36,893 nucleotides of DNA from an uncultured Eubacteriales bacterium (GCA_900316495.1 ONDC01000017.1:1-36893); one strand, 5' to 3'; positions 24,719-33,507 are shown, counted from the stretch's first letter. Program-made: numbers and translations. The notes: generated by a model not told the origin, from the sequence alone.

Positions 24719-25880
24719 TCCGCTGTTCCTCCGATAAATCATCGCTCATAAATCGGGTACAGGCTTTGTCTAAATTATCGGCGTATTTCTTCCAGTCGTC
24801 CTTATTGGAAAACAATGTGCTCTCGGTGAATTTTGATATAGAAGAAAACACACTGTCCTCTGTGCTGAATTGTCCGCCTGAAAGATTCAGTACGCGGAAC
24901 AGCTCAAGCAAGCCTCCCAGTCTCCCCGGTGTGTTGAAGCTCCCGTTTTCCGAGACAACTTCCTCGTTGGCAATAAATGCAACAGGCGTCCCCGTCCCAA
25001 GCGATGGCAGTCCGCAATGGATTCTGCTTGTGATGACCATTTTTGCCGACGCGTATTTTCTGACCAATGATTCCGCCAGATTCAACAGTTGATCGTTGGT
25101 GGCGGTGGACATATTGACGTCCACCCAGTGAGTGATGTATTCAGCGTCAAGAAGCAGTTTTTTGTCGAATTTTCTGCGATAGGTCTTGTAGAAGCAAACT
25201 GCCTTGTAATAAGGTCTGTAGTGGCTCCGGTCGCGATCAAGAAAGCCCGTTGGGGAGTAGAGGGTGAAAAATTCTCTTTTTGCAAGCTCCCTCACAGGAC
25301 GGTAATATCTCAGATAATCAAAGAGAAAGCGGAGCATTCGCAACGGATGACGGATTTTTTTCCCGTCCCTCTCCTCTATGAGATCAGGTATCTCAAAATA
25401 GGGATCGACGATGTAAAAGCCCTTGCGCTCACTGTCGGGAATCCTGTATTTCTTACCCAGAGTCAGGGTGAGACAGGAGGAAAAATAAGCCGGAACCCCA
25501 TGTTTGTCAAGCAGATCCTTGGTGTAGGTATCCCGGCAGCCAACGGGACCGTTCTCGCGCAGGAATCTGATTCCCTTTTCAGTCAGCAGCTTGTCGGCTT
25601 TCAGCGGTGAAATGTGCATGGAAATAAGCAGCGGCTCAATATAGTCTGAAGGAGGCCAGTTTTCGGCTCTCCATTGGAACCAACCGTTCATGATCAGCTT
25701 GATTTTTTTCTTGTCCTCCGGATAATACTGATCCGCTTCCTCCTGCTCCACATATTCGTCGACCGGATCGGCAAACTGTCGGGCAGCAATCGACTGCACA
25801 TAGTCTCCTATGTTCTTACAGACGAAGGCGCGTCCTCGTGCGCAAGGAAACTGAACCATGAGGCCTCTTTTTATACCCAT
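24711..25880 (-). CDS. Polysaccharide pyruvyl transferase family protein
   Basis: The 389-residue protein shows the family layout: N-terminal M-V-Q-F-P-C-A-R-G, K-N-I-G-D-Y-V-Q-S-I-A-A, then N-G-W-F-Q-W, G-P-V-G-C-R-D-T-Y-T, and the C-terminal nucleotide-binding-like region V-I-T-S-R-I-H-C-G-L-P-S-L-G-T-G-T-P-V-A-F-I. Members transfer pyruvate from PEP to sugars as a ketal, while many, like this one, are only known from glycan loci and some are probably other transferases. About 190 residues in the middle are less conserved. It sits between the SDR and aminotransferase genes in the operon. Whether it makes a pyruvate ketal is not shown by the sequence. Confidence 0.85.
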   Translation of the reverse strand: MGIKRGLMVQFPCARGRAFVCKNIGDYVQSIAARQFADPVDEYVEQEEADQYYPEDKKKIKLIMNGWFQWRAENWPPSDYIEPLLISMHISPLKADKLLTEKGIRFLRENGPVGCRDTYTKDLLDKHGVPAYFSSCLTLTLGKKYRIPDSERKGFYIVDPYFEIPDLIEERDGKKIRHPLRMLRFLFDYLRYYRPVRELAKREFFTLYSPTGFLDRDRSHYRPYYKAVCFYKTYRRKFDKKLLLDAEYITHWVDVNMSTATNDQLLNLAESLVRKYASAKMVITSRIHCGLPSLGTGTPVAFIANEEVVSENGSFNTPGRLGGLLELFRVLNLSGGQFSTEDSVFSSISKFTESTLFSNKDDWKKYADNLDKACTRFMSDDLSEEQRNE

Positions 25881-25904
25881 AACAAAAAGCTCCTAATCAA
25901 TCAC

Positions 25905-26675
25905 TTAAATATATTCTCCGGCGGTGATCCTGAATGTGCTTCCGGTCATCATCTGAGAGGCGTCGGACATCATATAAACCAGCGCCTCAAGATAGTCGGT
26001 GCGCTCGAGCATTCTGCCCATTGGGAGAATGCCGGACGCCTGTTTTCGCAGTTCCGCTTCGGTCATACCCTGCGAACGGCGAAGGCTGACTTCGCCCTCG
26101 GTAGGCGTCCAACCGAGCGTCAGGTAATTGCAGCGGATGTGTTCGCAGGCATAATTGTGCGAAATATGCTCCATCAGCGTCAGCAGTACGCCCTTGGAGC
26201 AGGCATAGGCGGCTCTGTCCTTCTGACCGCCCCACGCGTGCGCCGAGCCTGTCAGCACAATGGAACCGCCGCCGCTGAGACGCATATACCGGATGGCCTC
26301 CTGACAGCAGAAGAAGCAGGCCTTGAAATTGATGTCCATCACGCTGTCGAAGGTTGTTTCGTCGCAGGTATCGAGCGGAGACACGGGCGTAATTCCGGCG
26401 TAATTAAAGAAGCCGTCTATCCTTCCGAACGCTTCCCATCCCTTGCGGAAAAGTGTCCGGCAATCCTCCACCCTCTCAAGGTCGGTATGTACAAATATGC
26501 CGTCGCTCCCGTAGGTGTGCATGACGCGGATGGATTTCAGCGCGGATTCCTCATCCCGTCCGCCGATAACGACCCTTGCGCCCTGCCGGGCGAATTCCTC
26601 CGAGGCAGCTCTGCCGACGCCCTTGGTGCCGCCGGAGACAACGATGACCTTGCCCGATAATTTCTTCTCGCTCAT
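25905..26675 (-). CDS. Short-chain dehydrogenase/reductase
   Basis: A classical SDR of 256 residues. Cofactor binding is G-G-T-K-G-V-G-R (15-22) and N-Y-A-G (91-94, normally N-N-A-G). The active site is Ser144 in L-T-G-S-A-H, Tyr157 and Lys161 in Y-A-C-S-K. The C-terminal G-S-T-F-R-I-T-A-G-E matches the family's closing strand. The cofactor preference and substrate cannot be read from motifs. The start overlaps the stop of the ATP-grasp gene by 4 nt (ATGA), so the two are probably translationally coupled, and they may handle the same intermediate. Confidence 0.88.
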   Translation of the reverse strand: MSEKKLSGKVIVVSGGTKGVGRAASEEFARQGARVVIGGRDEESALKSIRVMHTYGSDGIFVHTDLERVEDCRTLFRKGWEAFGRIDGFFNYAGITPVSPLDTCDETTFDSVMDINFKACFFCCQEAIRYMRLSGGGSIVLTGSAHAWGGQKDRAAYACSKGVLLTLMEHISHNYACEHIRCNYLTLGWTPTEGEVSLRRSQGMTEAELRKQASGILPMGRMLERTDYLEALVYMMSDASQMMTGSTFRITAGEYI

Positions 26676-27967
26676 TCCTTCAGCTCCAGTGCGTTATCCA
26701 CGTCAAATCCGTGAAGCGTCATTGCATTTCCGTCGGCGTCAAAAACTCTGATTTTCGCCATGTATTCCTTAAGCGTGTCGGCAAGCTCCCGCTTGCTGTC
26801 GCAGACAAGATAAATCCGGGTCATAACCTGCTTTTCCGTGCCGATCCATTCGGGGAGAACGGCGTCGCCCTCGTACAAGCGGCGGATGTTTGCCACGACG
26901 CGGGGGTCGTTCCCGATGCCGTCCAATCCCTCGACCTTGCCAATCGTACCCTCCTTGAGAAGCACCCAGAGCGTCGCGGCCCATTTGCCGCGGAAGTAGG
27001 GATCGTCCTGCTGTGACAGGTCAATTTCGCCTTCTGAGCCGGTGAGGGCGAAGTTGATCAGCATTTCGCGCTGATCAAATCCGTGTACCGCCTTCATCAG
27101 AAGGTGCGGCGCCTCTCCCTGCAGCCTGAAGCCGGTGTCGTAGACATAGAACTCCCCGTTCTCATAGAAGGCGGAAAGCATCAGCACGCCGTTCTGAATG
27201 CCGATGTCCCTGAACATACGGCAGGCGTTTGCGTGCATGCGTTCAAAATACTCCCCGATGTGCCTGGAGGGATAGGTGCCGCCGAGACAGACGCGGCTGA
27301 GTCCCTGCTGTTCGTCGGTGGTATAGCGGTCATAAATGCAGGAGGCGCTGCAATGACCGTCCTTGAAGGTGTAATACATGCCCATGTCCTCGCACTGCAT
27401 GTATCGCTCCACGATAAATCTTTTTACCTTTGACGCGTCGAGCGCCTTCCGCACGGCGGCGGAAAGCTCTTCTTCCTTGAAGCAGACCGTCATTCCCATG
27501 CCGCTGCAGCTGTCGACCGGCTTGACCATGACGGGATATTGAATCTTGTCAAGATCCTCCCGCCGCATATCCGCGTCGAGATAGTATTCGGGAATGCCGT
27601 GAATGCCGTAGCGCTCGCAGGTCGCCTTGAATACGTCCTTGTAGGAGAACACGTCGACGATCTCCTGTGACGCGTAGCAGTGGAACCCAAGGGCGCTGCA
27701 TGCCTTGCAGTACGCGGGAACGAGAATATCGGCGACGCCCACTAAAATGCCGTCTATCTGCTCATCGCGCGCCAGCGCCACCAATCCGGGAACGTCCATG
27801 CCGTCCACGTCGCAGCTCCGGAAAGCGTATTTCTTGGCGGGATCGTCGGGGCGGTTGCTGGTGACGTATGTCTTTATCCCCATTTCGTTGGCAAGCTCTA
27901 CCAGCGGAATCGTCTCCGGGTTGGCTCCCATGATCAGCAGTTTTTTTCCTTTAAGCTCCGTGTTCAT
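26672..27967 (-). CDS. ATP-grasp ligase (carboxylate-amine ligase type)
   Basis: The 431-residue protein has the ATP-grasp layout. The N-terminal Rossmann-like part is K-K-L-L-I-M-G-A-N-P-E-T to about 110. A Y-P-V-M-V-K-P-V-D-S-C-S-G-M-G nucleotide-binding loop lies near 142-156, V-E-R-Y-M-Q-C-E-D-M-G-M follows, and a C-terminal Y-V-Y-D-T-G-F-R-L-Q-G region replaces the usual metal-binding E-x-N. A final 90 residues are not typical and may bind the substrate. Such enzymes activate a carboxylate with ATP and join it to an amine or other nucleophile. In this operon, attachment of an acyl or amino acid group to the amine made by the aminotransferase is a reasonable idea, but unproven. It overlaps the SDR by 4 nt and follows the metallo-hydrolase by 15 nt. 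Confidence 0.85.
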   Translation of the reverse strand: MNTELKGKKLLIMGANPETIPLVELANEMGIKTYVTSNRPDDPAKKYAFRSCDVDGMDVPGLVALARDEQIDGILVGVADILVPAYCKACSALGFHCYASQEIVDVFSYKDVFKATCERYGIHGIPEYYLDADMRREDLDKIQYPVMVKPVDSCSGMGMTVCFKEEELSAAVRKALDASKVKRFIVERYMQCEDMGMYYTFKDGHCSASCIYDRYTTDEQQGLSRVCLGGTYPSRHIGEYFERMHANACRMFRDIGIQNGVLMLSAFYENGEFYVYDTGFRLQGEAPHLLMKAVHGFDQREMLINFALTGSEGEIDLSQQDDPYFRGKWAATLWVLLKEGTIGKVEGLDGIGNDPRVVANIRRLYEGDAVLPEWIGTEKQVMTRIYLVCDSKRELADTLKEYMAKIRVFDADGNAMTLHGFDVDNALELKE

Positions 27968-27982
27968 TGCATTTCCTCCCGG

Positions 27983-28753
27983 TTAAATCGTGATAGCCTC
28001 TCCCTGCGTCATAACAGTGTATGCAAGCCCGGGGCATATTATCTTCATCTGGTCGATAAACGCGCCGGGATTTCCCCCGTGCGAGGCAAACATCCCGTAA
28101 TGACAGGGGATTGTCAGCTTGGGCGAAAGCGCGGCGGCGAGGCGGGCGCAATCCGCTTCATTGAGATTGCCAAACGCGCCGTTGATGGGGGCGATCATCA
28201 CATCCGGCTGTCCGAACGCGAGCACTTCCTCCGTCCGGTCAAGGCGAAGGCAGGTGTCGCCCGCTTCGTAAATGAGTTTTCCGTCGACCTCCACGACGAC
28301 TCCGACCGCGTCGGGCGCGCCGGCGCCGTGGTCACAGCCGACAAAGTGCAGCAGGAAGTCCCCGCATTCACAGGTTTCTCCGGGTTTGATATAGGTAATG
28401 CCGTCATTTTTCATTCTCAGCTCACGCACCAGCGCTTCGCATCCGGTGGAGGCAAAAAGGCGCGTTCTGCCGTTTGCCATTATCTCAGGCACCGAATCAA
28501 AATCAAAGTGGTCAAAATGCGGATGAGTGGCGATGAGGCAGTCAAGCTCCAAGTCGTAGGGGGAGAGGATTTTAGGCAGCAGGCGCTTGAAGCCGATATG
28601 TCCCTCCAGCCGTTCTACACAGTCGGAGAGATAGAGGTCGATGCCTAAGAGCTGTCCCGCGCTGCTTTTGATGAGATAGCCCGCCTGTCCGACGGAGAAA
28701 AGCGTTGTCTGCCCCGGACGGGCGGAGAGGATATTCCGGGAAAGTATGTTCAA
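27983..28753 (-). CDS. MBL-fold metallo-hydrolase (UlaG-like)
   Basis: The 256-residue product has the metallo-beta-lactamase fold signature A-T-H-P-H-F-D-H-F-D (75-84), then D-H-G-A-G-A-P-D, E-A-G-D-T-C-L-R-L-D, and I-P-C-H-Y-G-M-F-A-S-H. These fit two-metal hydrolases of the UlaG-like branch, whose namesake is an ascorbate-6-phosphate lactonase. Substrate here is unknown. The ATG overlaps the stop of the upstream glycosyltransferase by 4 nt, and the ATP-grasp gene follows after 15 nt. A hydrolase of this kind is unusual in a glycan locus and may remove or release an intermediate in the same branch as the ligase. Confidence 0.85.
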   Translation of the reverse strand: MNILSRNILSARPGQTTLFSVGQAGYLIKSSAGQLLGIDLYLSDCVERLEGHIGFKRLLPKILSPYDLELDCLIATHPHFDHFDFDSVPEIMANGRTRLFASTGCEALVRELRMKNDGITYIKPGETCECGDFLLHFVGCDHGAGAPDAVGVVVEVDGKLIYEAGDTCLRLDRTEEVLAFGQPDVMIAPINGAFGNLNEADCARLAAALSPKLTIPCHYGMFASHGGNPGAFIDQMKIICPGLAYTVMTQGEAITI

Positions 28754-29976
28754 TGGATGTCGCCTCCCGCGTATTCATTCAGATAGATGCTCAGAGCCTT
28801 GCGCTTTGCTTCGTCGGAAGGCTCGATGGCAAGGATTTTATGATGGCTGATGCCGAGATCAAGAAGCTCCCTGCGATACGAGTTCACGGAAGCCCGGTCG
28901 AGCTTGGCGATCAGTATATAGTCGAATTTCCCTGCGCTGATTTCATGCATCGGGTCCACGTCCATGCAGCAGCGGCGGTATTCGCGATAATCGTCGTCGT
29001 ACCAGCCGGAGATGGTATATTCCCCCGACTGCTTCATACGGCGCACAAGCTGCTGGCCGAAGGTGCCGGCGCCGCAGACGGCGACTGCCCTTCCCCTGAT
29101 GTCGGCGGCAAAGGGAAAGCCCTCCGGCAGACTGTCGTTTAATCGGCACACGCCGCCCGAACGGATGATGAACGTACCGAGCATCCAGTCGTCAAGCTGT
29201 TCCTTCAAGCGGTATTCAGCGGGATAACATTTGAATTCGCGTGACAAAAAGCGGTACAGCAGCCGTAGTGAAGCGGCCTCCTTGCCGAAGCTCTGCGATT
29301 GCTTGAGCATGGAGTCCTCCCGCTGGCGGTAGTGATAGGCACAGTTGTCGGTTATGCAGATCTTTTTGCATTTCAGCAGGGCGGGATAGACCGCCGCCGC
29401 GTCCTCGCCGATGGAAATGCCGTCGTCGACATTCAGCTGGCTTTGCAGCATACATTCGCGCCGGAACAGCTTGTTCCAGAGATAGGTGGTGACGCCGAAG
29501 GAGTGGAATCTGCCGCAGGAAAGCATCTGCCGGTACAGCTCCGCCAGCGAATCGCCTTCATAGACGCCCGACGGCAGCGTGTTGAGAATGACCTGCGACT
29601 GGTCGAACAGATCGCGGCTGAATCCGGCGATCGCAACGTCCGCGCCGCTTTCGGACAGAGCGGAATAGAGAGACCTGTAAAAGCCCCTGCCGATGCGGTC
29701 GTCGCCGTCCACCACGCCGATGAATTCTCCGTGCGAGGCGAGGATCCCCGCCTTTCGCGCCGAGACAAGACCGCCGTTTTCCTTGTGAATAACGGTAATG
29801 CGGCTGTCCTTCGAGGCGTAAAGGTCACAGATTTCAGGACAGCGGTCGGGCGAGCCGTCGTCCACCAGAATCACTTCGAGGTTTTGGTAGGTCTGCTCCA
29901 GAATGCTCTCGATGCAAATTCCAAGGTATCTTTCAATGCGATAGATCGGAACGATCACACTGATGAGCGGTTCCAT
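28750..29976 (-). CDS. GT2 glycosyltransferase with C-terminal nucleotide-binding-like domain
   Basis: Residues 1-280 are a GT-A family 2 glycosyltransferase: I-S-V-I-V-P-I-Y at the start, V-D-D-G-S-P-D, E-N-G-G-L-V-S-A-R-K-A-G, and a V-D-G-D-D metal motif near 89-93. From about residue 290 a second domain begins with A-V-A-V-C-G-A-G-T-F-G-Q-Q-L, a G-x-G-x-x-G Rossmann-like loop, and continues with W-Y-D-D-D and Y-I-L-I-A-K. This resembles N-terminal domains of sugar-modifying enzymes of the PglD type, although I cannot assign it exactly. The start follows AAAGGAG inside the end of the flippase gene, which ends 4 nt before. The two halves could use linked substrates. Confidence 0.88.
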   Translation of the reverse strand: MEPLISVIVPIYRIERYLGICIESILEQTYQNLEVILVDDGSPDRCPEICDLYASKDSRITVIHKENGGLVSARKAGILASHGEFIGVVDGDDRIGRGFYRSLYSALSESGADVAIAGFSRDLFDQSQVILNTLPSGVYEGDSLAELYRQMLSCGRFHSFGVTTYLWNKLFRRECMLQSQLNVDDGISIGEDAAAVYPALLKCKKICITDNCAYHYRQREDSMLKQSQSFGKEAASLRLLYRFLSREFKCYPAEYRLKEQLDDWMLGTFIIRSGGVCRLNDSLPEGFPFAADIRGRAVAVCGAGTFGQQLVRRMKQSGEYTISGWYDDDYREYRRCCMDVDPMHEISAGKFDYILIAKLDRASVNSYRRELLDLGISHHKILAIEPSDEAKRKALSIYLNEYAGGDIH

Positions 29977-29980
29977 CCTC

Positions 29981-31435
29981 TCAGCTCTCCTTTGTCTTTC
30001 GTTTATTCAAAAAGTCCTTAACGGTGTTGATGACATAGCTGTAGCTCTCTACATGGAACTTCTTTGACAGCCAGATATAGAGGAATGCCCCCAGCGGCAC
30101 CTGTATCAGAAGGGTGAGTAAGTCGTTCATCCCCAACAGCTGTACGCAGTAAACCACCGCGCCCATGCCGAGCGACATGACAATCTGGGGCAGCATATCC
30201 GTGAACTGATGCCAATAACTGTAGCCAAGCAGCTTTTTGTTGGGCCACGCGTTGATCATCTGGCAAATGATGGAGGTGAATGGCAGACTTAACGCCATAG
30301 CCAGAACGCTTATCCACATAGTAGTCAGAATCGCGGTCAGTCCCACGATTTTCTTTAATATTTCAAGAATGAGAAAGAGGTCGCTGCGTCCCATTGCCTT
30401 GATCGCGTTGAGATTGGCCGTGTGAATGGGATAGAAGGCAAAGGAAAAGCAGAAAAGTCTCAGAAACGGCACACACGGCAGCCATTTTTCGGTCAATATC
30501 AGTCTGATTGCCGGCTCCGCGCATACTGCGAGTCCCACCATGAAGGGCATGATGATATAGGTGCTGGTCTTGATGGCGCGGCGGGTCATGCTTCTGACGG
30601 CGGCGGGATCGTCCTGCGCCTTTGACATTGTCGGAAGCAAAACGCTGTCGATGGAGGTGTTGACGTTCGTGACAATAAACTGCGGCAGCTTTTGCCCCTG
30701 ATTGAACTGGGCAAGGTCAGATTTGGTATACATCTTTCCGATGATCAGCTGTCTCAGCTCGTTGTAAACCGTATCTAAGATGGCGGAGATCAGCAGCTTC
30801 CAGCCGAATGAAAACAGAAGCTTCAGGCGCTTCAGGGAAAAAACGGCTTTAGGACGCCATTTGACGGTGATCCAAAGGATCGTCGTGTCGGCTGCCGCGT
30901 TCACAAGCATCTGAGCGACCAGCGCCCACACGCCGAAGCCCCGGTAGGCCATGACAATTCCGACAACGGCGGCGGTTATGGTTCCGCCGAGCGTTGAGAA
31001 GAAGAAGATGCGGAACATCATGTGCCGGGACACATACGCCTGCTGCACGTTTTTCAGTCCGGATATGAAAAGCATGAGACTCAGCACCCTGACAAGGGCG
31101 GTAAGCTCAGGCATATCATAAAAGGAAGCGATAAACGGCGCGGCGAAGAACATAATCAGGTAGAGCAGAGAGCACATGGCGATATTGAACCAGAACACGC
31201 TGGAAAAGTCCAATTCATCCGCGTCCTTTTTCTGAATGAGCGCGTTGCCCATGCCGCTGTCGACAAAGACCTGCATGATCAGCATGAAGATGGAGACGAT
31301 TGCCACCGTGCCGTAAACCGACGGATCAAGTACTCTCGCCAGAACGATCGATACGATAAAGGCGACGCCCTGCGCGCCGCAGCGTTCCATAAACCGCCAT
31401 AGAAAATTGTTGACTACAGTTTGTTTGTTATCCAT
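29981..31435 (-). CDS. Wzx-type oligosaccharide flippase
   Basis: The 484-residue protein has about 12-14 hydrophobic spans and belongs to the polysaccharide transport/MATE-like flippase group. Its start F-L-W-R-F-M-E-R-C-G-A-Q-G-V and L-A-R-V-L-D-P-S-V-Y-G are typical of TuaB/Wzx-type proteins that move undecaprenyl-linked sugar units across the membrane. The presence of a flippase without a visible polymerase or initiating transferase suggests that other parts of the pathway lie elsewhere. I start at an ATG at 31435 (M-D-N-K-Q); a GTG nine bases upstream is also possible, and neither has a strong ribosome binding site. Confidence 0.9.
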   Translation of the reverse strand: MDNKQTVVNNFLWRFMERCGAQGVAFIVSIVLARVLDPSVYGTVAIVSIFMLIMQVFVDSGMGNALIQKKDADELDFSSVFWFNIAMCSLLYLIMFFAAPFIASFYDMPELTALVRVLSLMLFISGLKNVQQAYVSRHMMFRIFFFSTLGGTITAAVVGIVMAYRGFGVWALVAQMLVNAAADTTILWITVKWRPKAVFSLKRLKLLFSFGWKLLISAILDTVYNELRQLIIGKMYTKSDLAQFNQGQKLPQFIVTNVNTSIDSVLLPTMSKAQDDPAAVRSMTRRAIKTSTYIIMPFMVGLAVCAEPAIRLILTEKWLPCVPFLRLFCFSFAFYPIHTANLNAIKAMGRSDLFLILEILKKIVGLTAILTTMWISVLAMALSLPFTSIICQMINAWPNKKLLGYSYWHQFTDMLPQIVMSLGMGAVVYCVQLLGMNDLLTLLIQVPLGAFLYIWLSKKFHVESYSYVINTVKDFLNKRKTKES

Positions 31436-31471
31436 ATAGATCACTTAATCCATCCATCATTCTTCCGTTAT

Positions 31472-32443
31472 TTATTTTCTCAGCTTCAGATATGCCTTGT
31501 AGGCGGGGATATACAGGGGATAACAGTACATGCACATGAGATACCTGATTTTAGTGGATTTGCACGCCGTCTTGTAAACGTCCTTGTATTGTTTCAGATT
31601 CTTACGGTCTCCCAGATTGAGATACATATCAAACATGGTGATCCTTTTTTGCTTTTCAATGAGATTGGCGTATTGACCGTCGGTGAACTGATTAATCCTA
31701 TCGAGCATTTCCACAAATTCGGTACTGTATTTTACCAAATAGTCCCTGTCGTTCAAAAGTCTCTGTGAAACCGAGCCGTTGCAGGACAATCGGTACGCCC
31801 CCATCAGCTCGTCGGAATAATACACCCTTCCCTTCAGTGCAAAATACACCATCGTGGCGTAATCGTCATTGACACATTTGCCCCTGAACGGGAAAATAAT
31901 ATCCGTGCGGCATGACTTGCGGTAAAGCAAAGAGCATGTTGCCATCGACCACTTGCTGATGATTTCTTCTATTGAGAGATCGCCGGAACCGCTTGACAAT
32001 CTGAAAAACTTATCGTCGTGAAGCCTTCCGTCCTCCCTGGCAAAATACGCGGCGTGACCGCACATGGAATAATCCGGGTGGCTTTCCATAAAATCCACCT
32101 GCTTCTGCAGCTTGTTCTCATCTGTCCAGAAGTCATCGCCGTCACAGATGGCGATATATCTGCCCCGTGACATCTTAAACATCTTTTCAAATGAAATATG
32201 CTCCAGGCCGCGCTGAAACAGATTTTCCGGCTGAATGAAGGGGATCACCTTATCGGGATATTTTTTGTGATATTCCCTGACAATCTGGCTGGTACCGTCG
32301 GTTGAAGCGTCATCCCTGACGATGATTTCATAAGGAAAAGAGGTCTTTTGATTGACCATACTGTCAAGACATTGTCCAATATACTTTTCCTGATTGTAGG
32401 TCGTGCAAAAGACCGACACCATACAATTGTTAGTATTATCCAT
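31472..32443 (-). CDS. GT2 glycosyltransferase (intact tandem paralogue)
   Basis: A 323-residue family 2 glycosyltransferase: V-S-V-F-C-T-T-Y-N-Q-E-K-Y-I at the start, R-D-D-A-S-T-D-G-T (43-51), and I-C-D-G-D-D-F-W (99-106) as the metal and nucleotide-sugar site. M-E-S-H-P-D-Y and T-C-S-L-L-Y-R-K-S-C-R-T follow. The preceding gene is a clear paralogue sharing most of these blocks. Its ATG overlaps the stop of that gene by 8 nt. It probably adds one sugar of the repeat unit in the cytoplasm. The donor cannot be told from motifs. Confidence 0.92.
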   Translation of the reverse strand: MDNTNNCMVSVFCTTYNQEKYIGQCLDSMVNQKTSFPYEIIVRDDASTDGTSQIVREYHKKYPDKVIPFIQPENLFQRGLEHISFEKMFKMSRGRYIAICDGDDFWTDENKLQKQVDFMESHPDYSMCGHAAYFAREDGRLHDDKFFRLSSGSGDLSIEEIISKWSMATCSLLYRKSCRTDIIFPFRGKCVNDDYATMVYFALKGRVYYSDELMGAYRLSCNGSVSQRLLNDRDYLVKYSTEFVEMLDRINQFTDGQYANLIEKQKRITMFDMYLNLGDRKNLKQYKDVYKTACKSTKIRYLMCMYCYPLYIPAYKAYLKLRK

Positions 32444-33378
32444 GCGAAGCTCCCTTTAGTTTATGATAAATCTTTTCTGCACCGTCGTAGAGTGAGTGAA
32501 AGTAAACACATAGGATGTATTTTACCTTTGTTTTCATCGGCACTGTCCGATAGACGTCGCTGTATTGTCTCAGACTTTTTCCGTCGCGCAGCGTAAGATA
32601 CAATTCAAACAAGGTTTTTCTCTTGCGGAGGTTGATGACGCGGGTATATCGCTTTTCGGAATAATCATCGATTCTGTCGAGCATCGCGACATACTCCAGA
32701 CGCCTTTTTTTGAAGTACTCCTTATTCTGCCTCTGCTTTTGAGTGATCGAACCGCTGCATCCGATACGGTAGGCTCCCATCAACTCATCAAGGTAAAACA
32801 CCTTACCCTTCAGCGCCATGTAGACCATCAGGGCATAGTCGCTGTTGATGCAGCTGCCCTGGAACGGGAATATGACGTCGGTGCGGCATGATTTGCGGTA
32901 AAGCAACGAACAGGTGGCCATTGCCCAGGAGGAAATCACCTCTTCTGTTGTCAACTCGCCCGAAGATTTCCTGTAGCGGAAAGAATCACCCTGGATCAGA
33001 TTGCCGTTTTCATCGGCGTAATACGCGGCATGTCCGCAGAGGGCATAATCGGGATGGCTCTCCATCAGCGTCGCCCTCGCACATGGCGATGTATTTACCA
33101 CGCATCAGGCTGAACGCCCGCTGAAAGGCGACATGCCCCAATCCGTGTTGAAGGTGATTGGTTTCGAGAATCAGCGGTATGATTTTATCAGGGTATTTCT
33201 CATGATAGGCTCTGATGATGTCGCTTGTACCGTCAGTAGAGGCGTCGTCCTTGACAACAATCTCATAGTGAAACGTGGTCTTCTGGTTGACGAGGCTGTC
33301 AAGGCATTGGGCAATGAATTTTTTATGATTATAGACGGAGCAAAAAACCGACACCATGCAATTATTGACTTGATCCAT
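32436..33378 (-). pseudogene. GT2 glycosyltransferase paralogue broken by an internal deletion
   Basis: The first gene of the glycan operon. It encodes the N-terminal part of a GT2 enzyme (V-S-V-F-C-S-V-Y-N-H-K-K-F, then K-D-D-A-S-T-D-G-T) up to A-M-C-E-G-D near residue 101. There the frame shifts, and the reading stops at 33010. The rest of the enzyme continues in another frame from L-M-E-S-H-P-D-Y-A-L-C-G-H (about 33068) to 32436. Compared with the neighbouring intact paralogue, about 14 residues (starting D-F-W-T-D and ending K-Q-V-D) are gone. The missing piece contains part of the D-x-D site, so a repaired frame alone would not restore activity. ATG follows AAAGGGAG. Whether this is decay or an assembly deletion cannot be settled here. 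Confidence 0.9.
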
Positions 33379-33478
33379 AGACGGCTCCCTTTGCTAAATT
33401 AGGATGAATTACAAAAAAAGAGATGATAACGGTCAATGTCGAAAGGGAAAATGAGCGGGATCATCAGCCTTAACATAC

Positions 33479-33507
33479 ATTATACTATGGATTACTATAA
33501 AAAGCAA
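33479..33507 (-). promoter_or_regulatory. Sigma-A promoter of the glycan operon
   Basis: Minus-strand TTGCTT (33502-33507) and a perfect TATAAT (33479-33484) are 17 bp apart. The start would be near 33472, about 95 nt before the first ATG. No internal terminator is seen until 21634, so one transcript of about 12 kb may carry eleven genes. Confidence 0.82.

Noticed and set aside
25674-26660. Plus-strand open frame of 328 codons opposite the SDR and pyruvyl-transferase genes
   Set aside because: It covers two real minus-strand genes with clear motifs, has no ribosome binding site and a composition typical of a complement frame.
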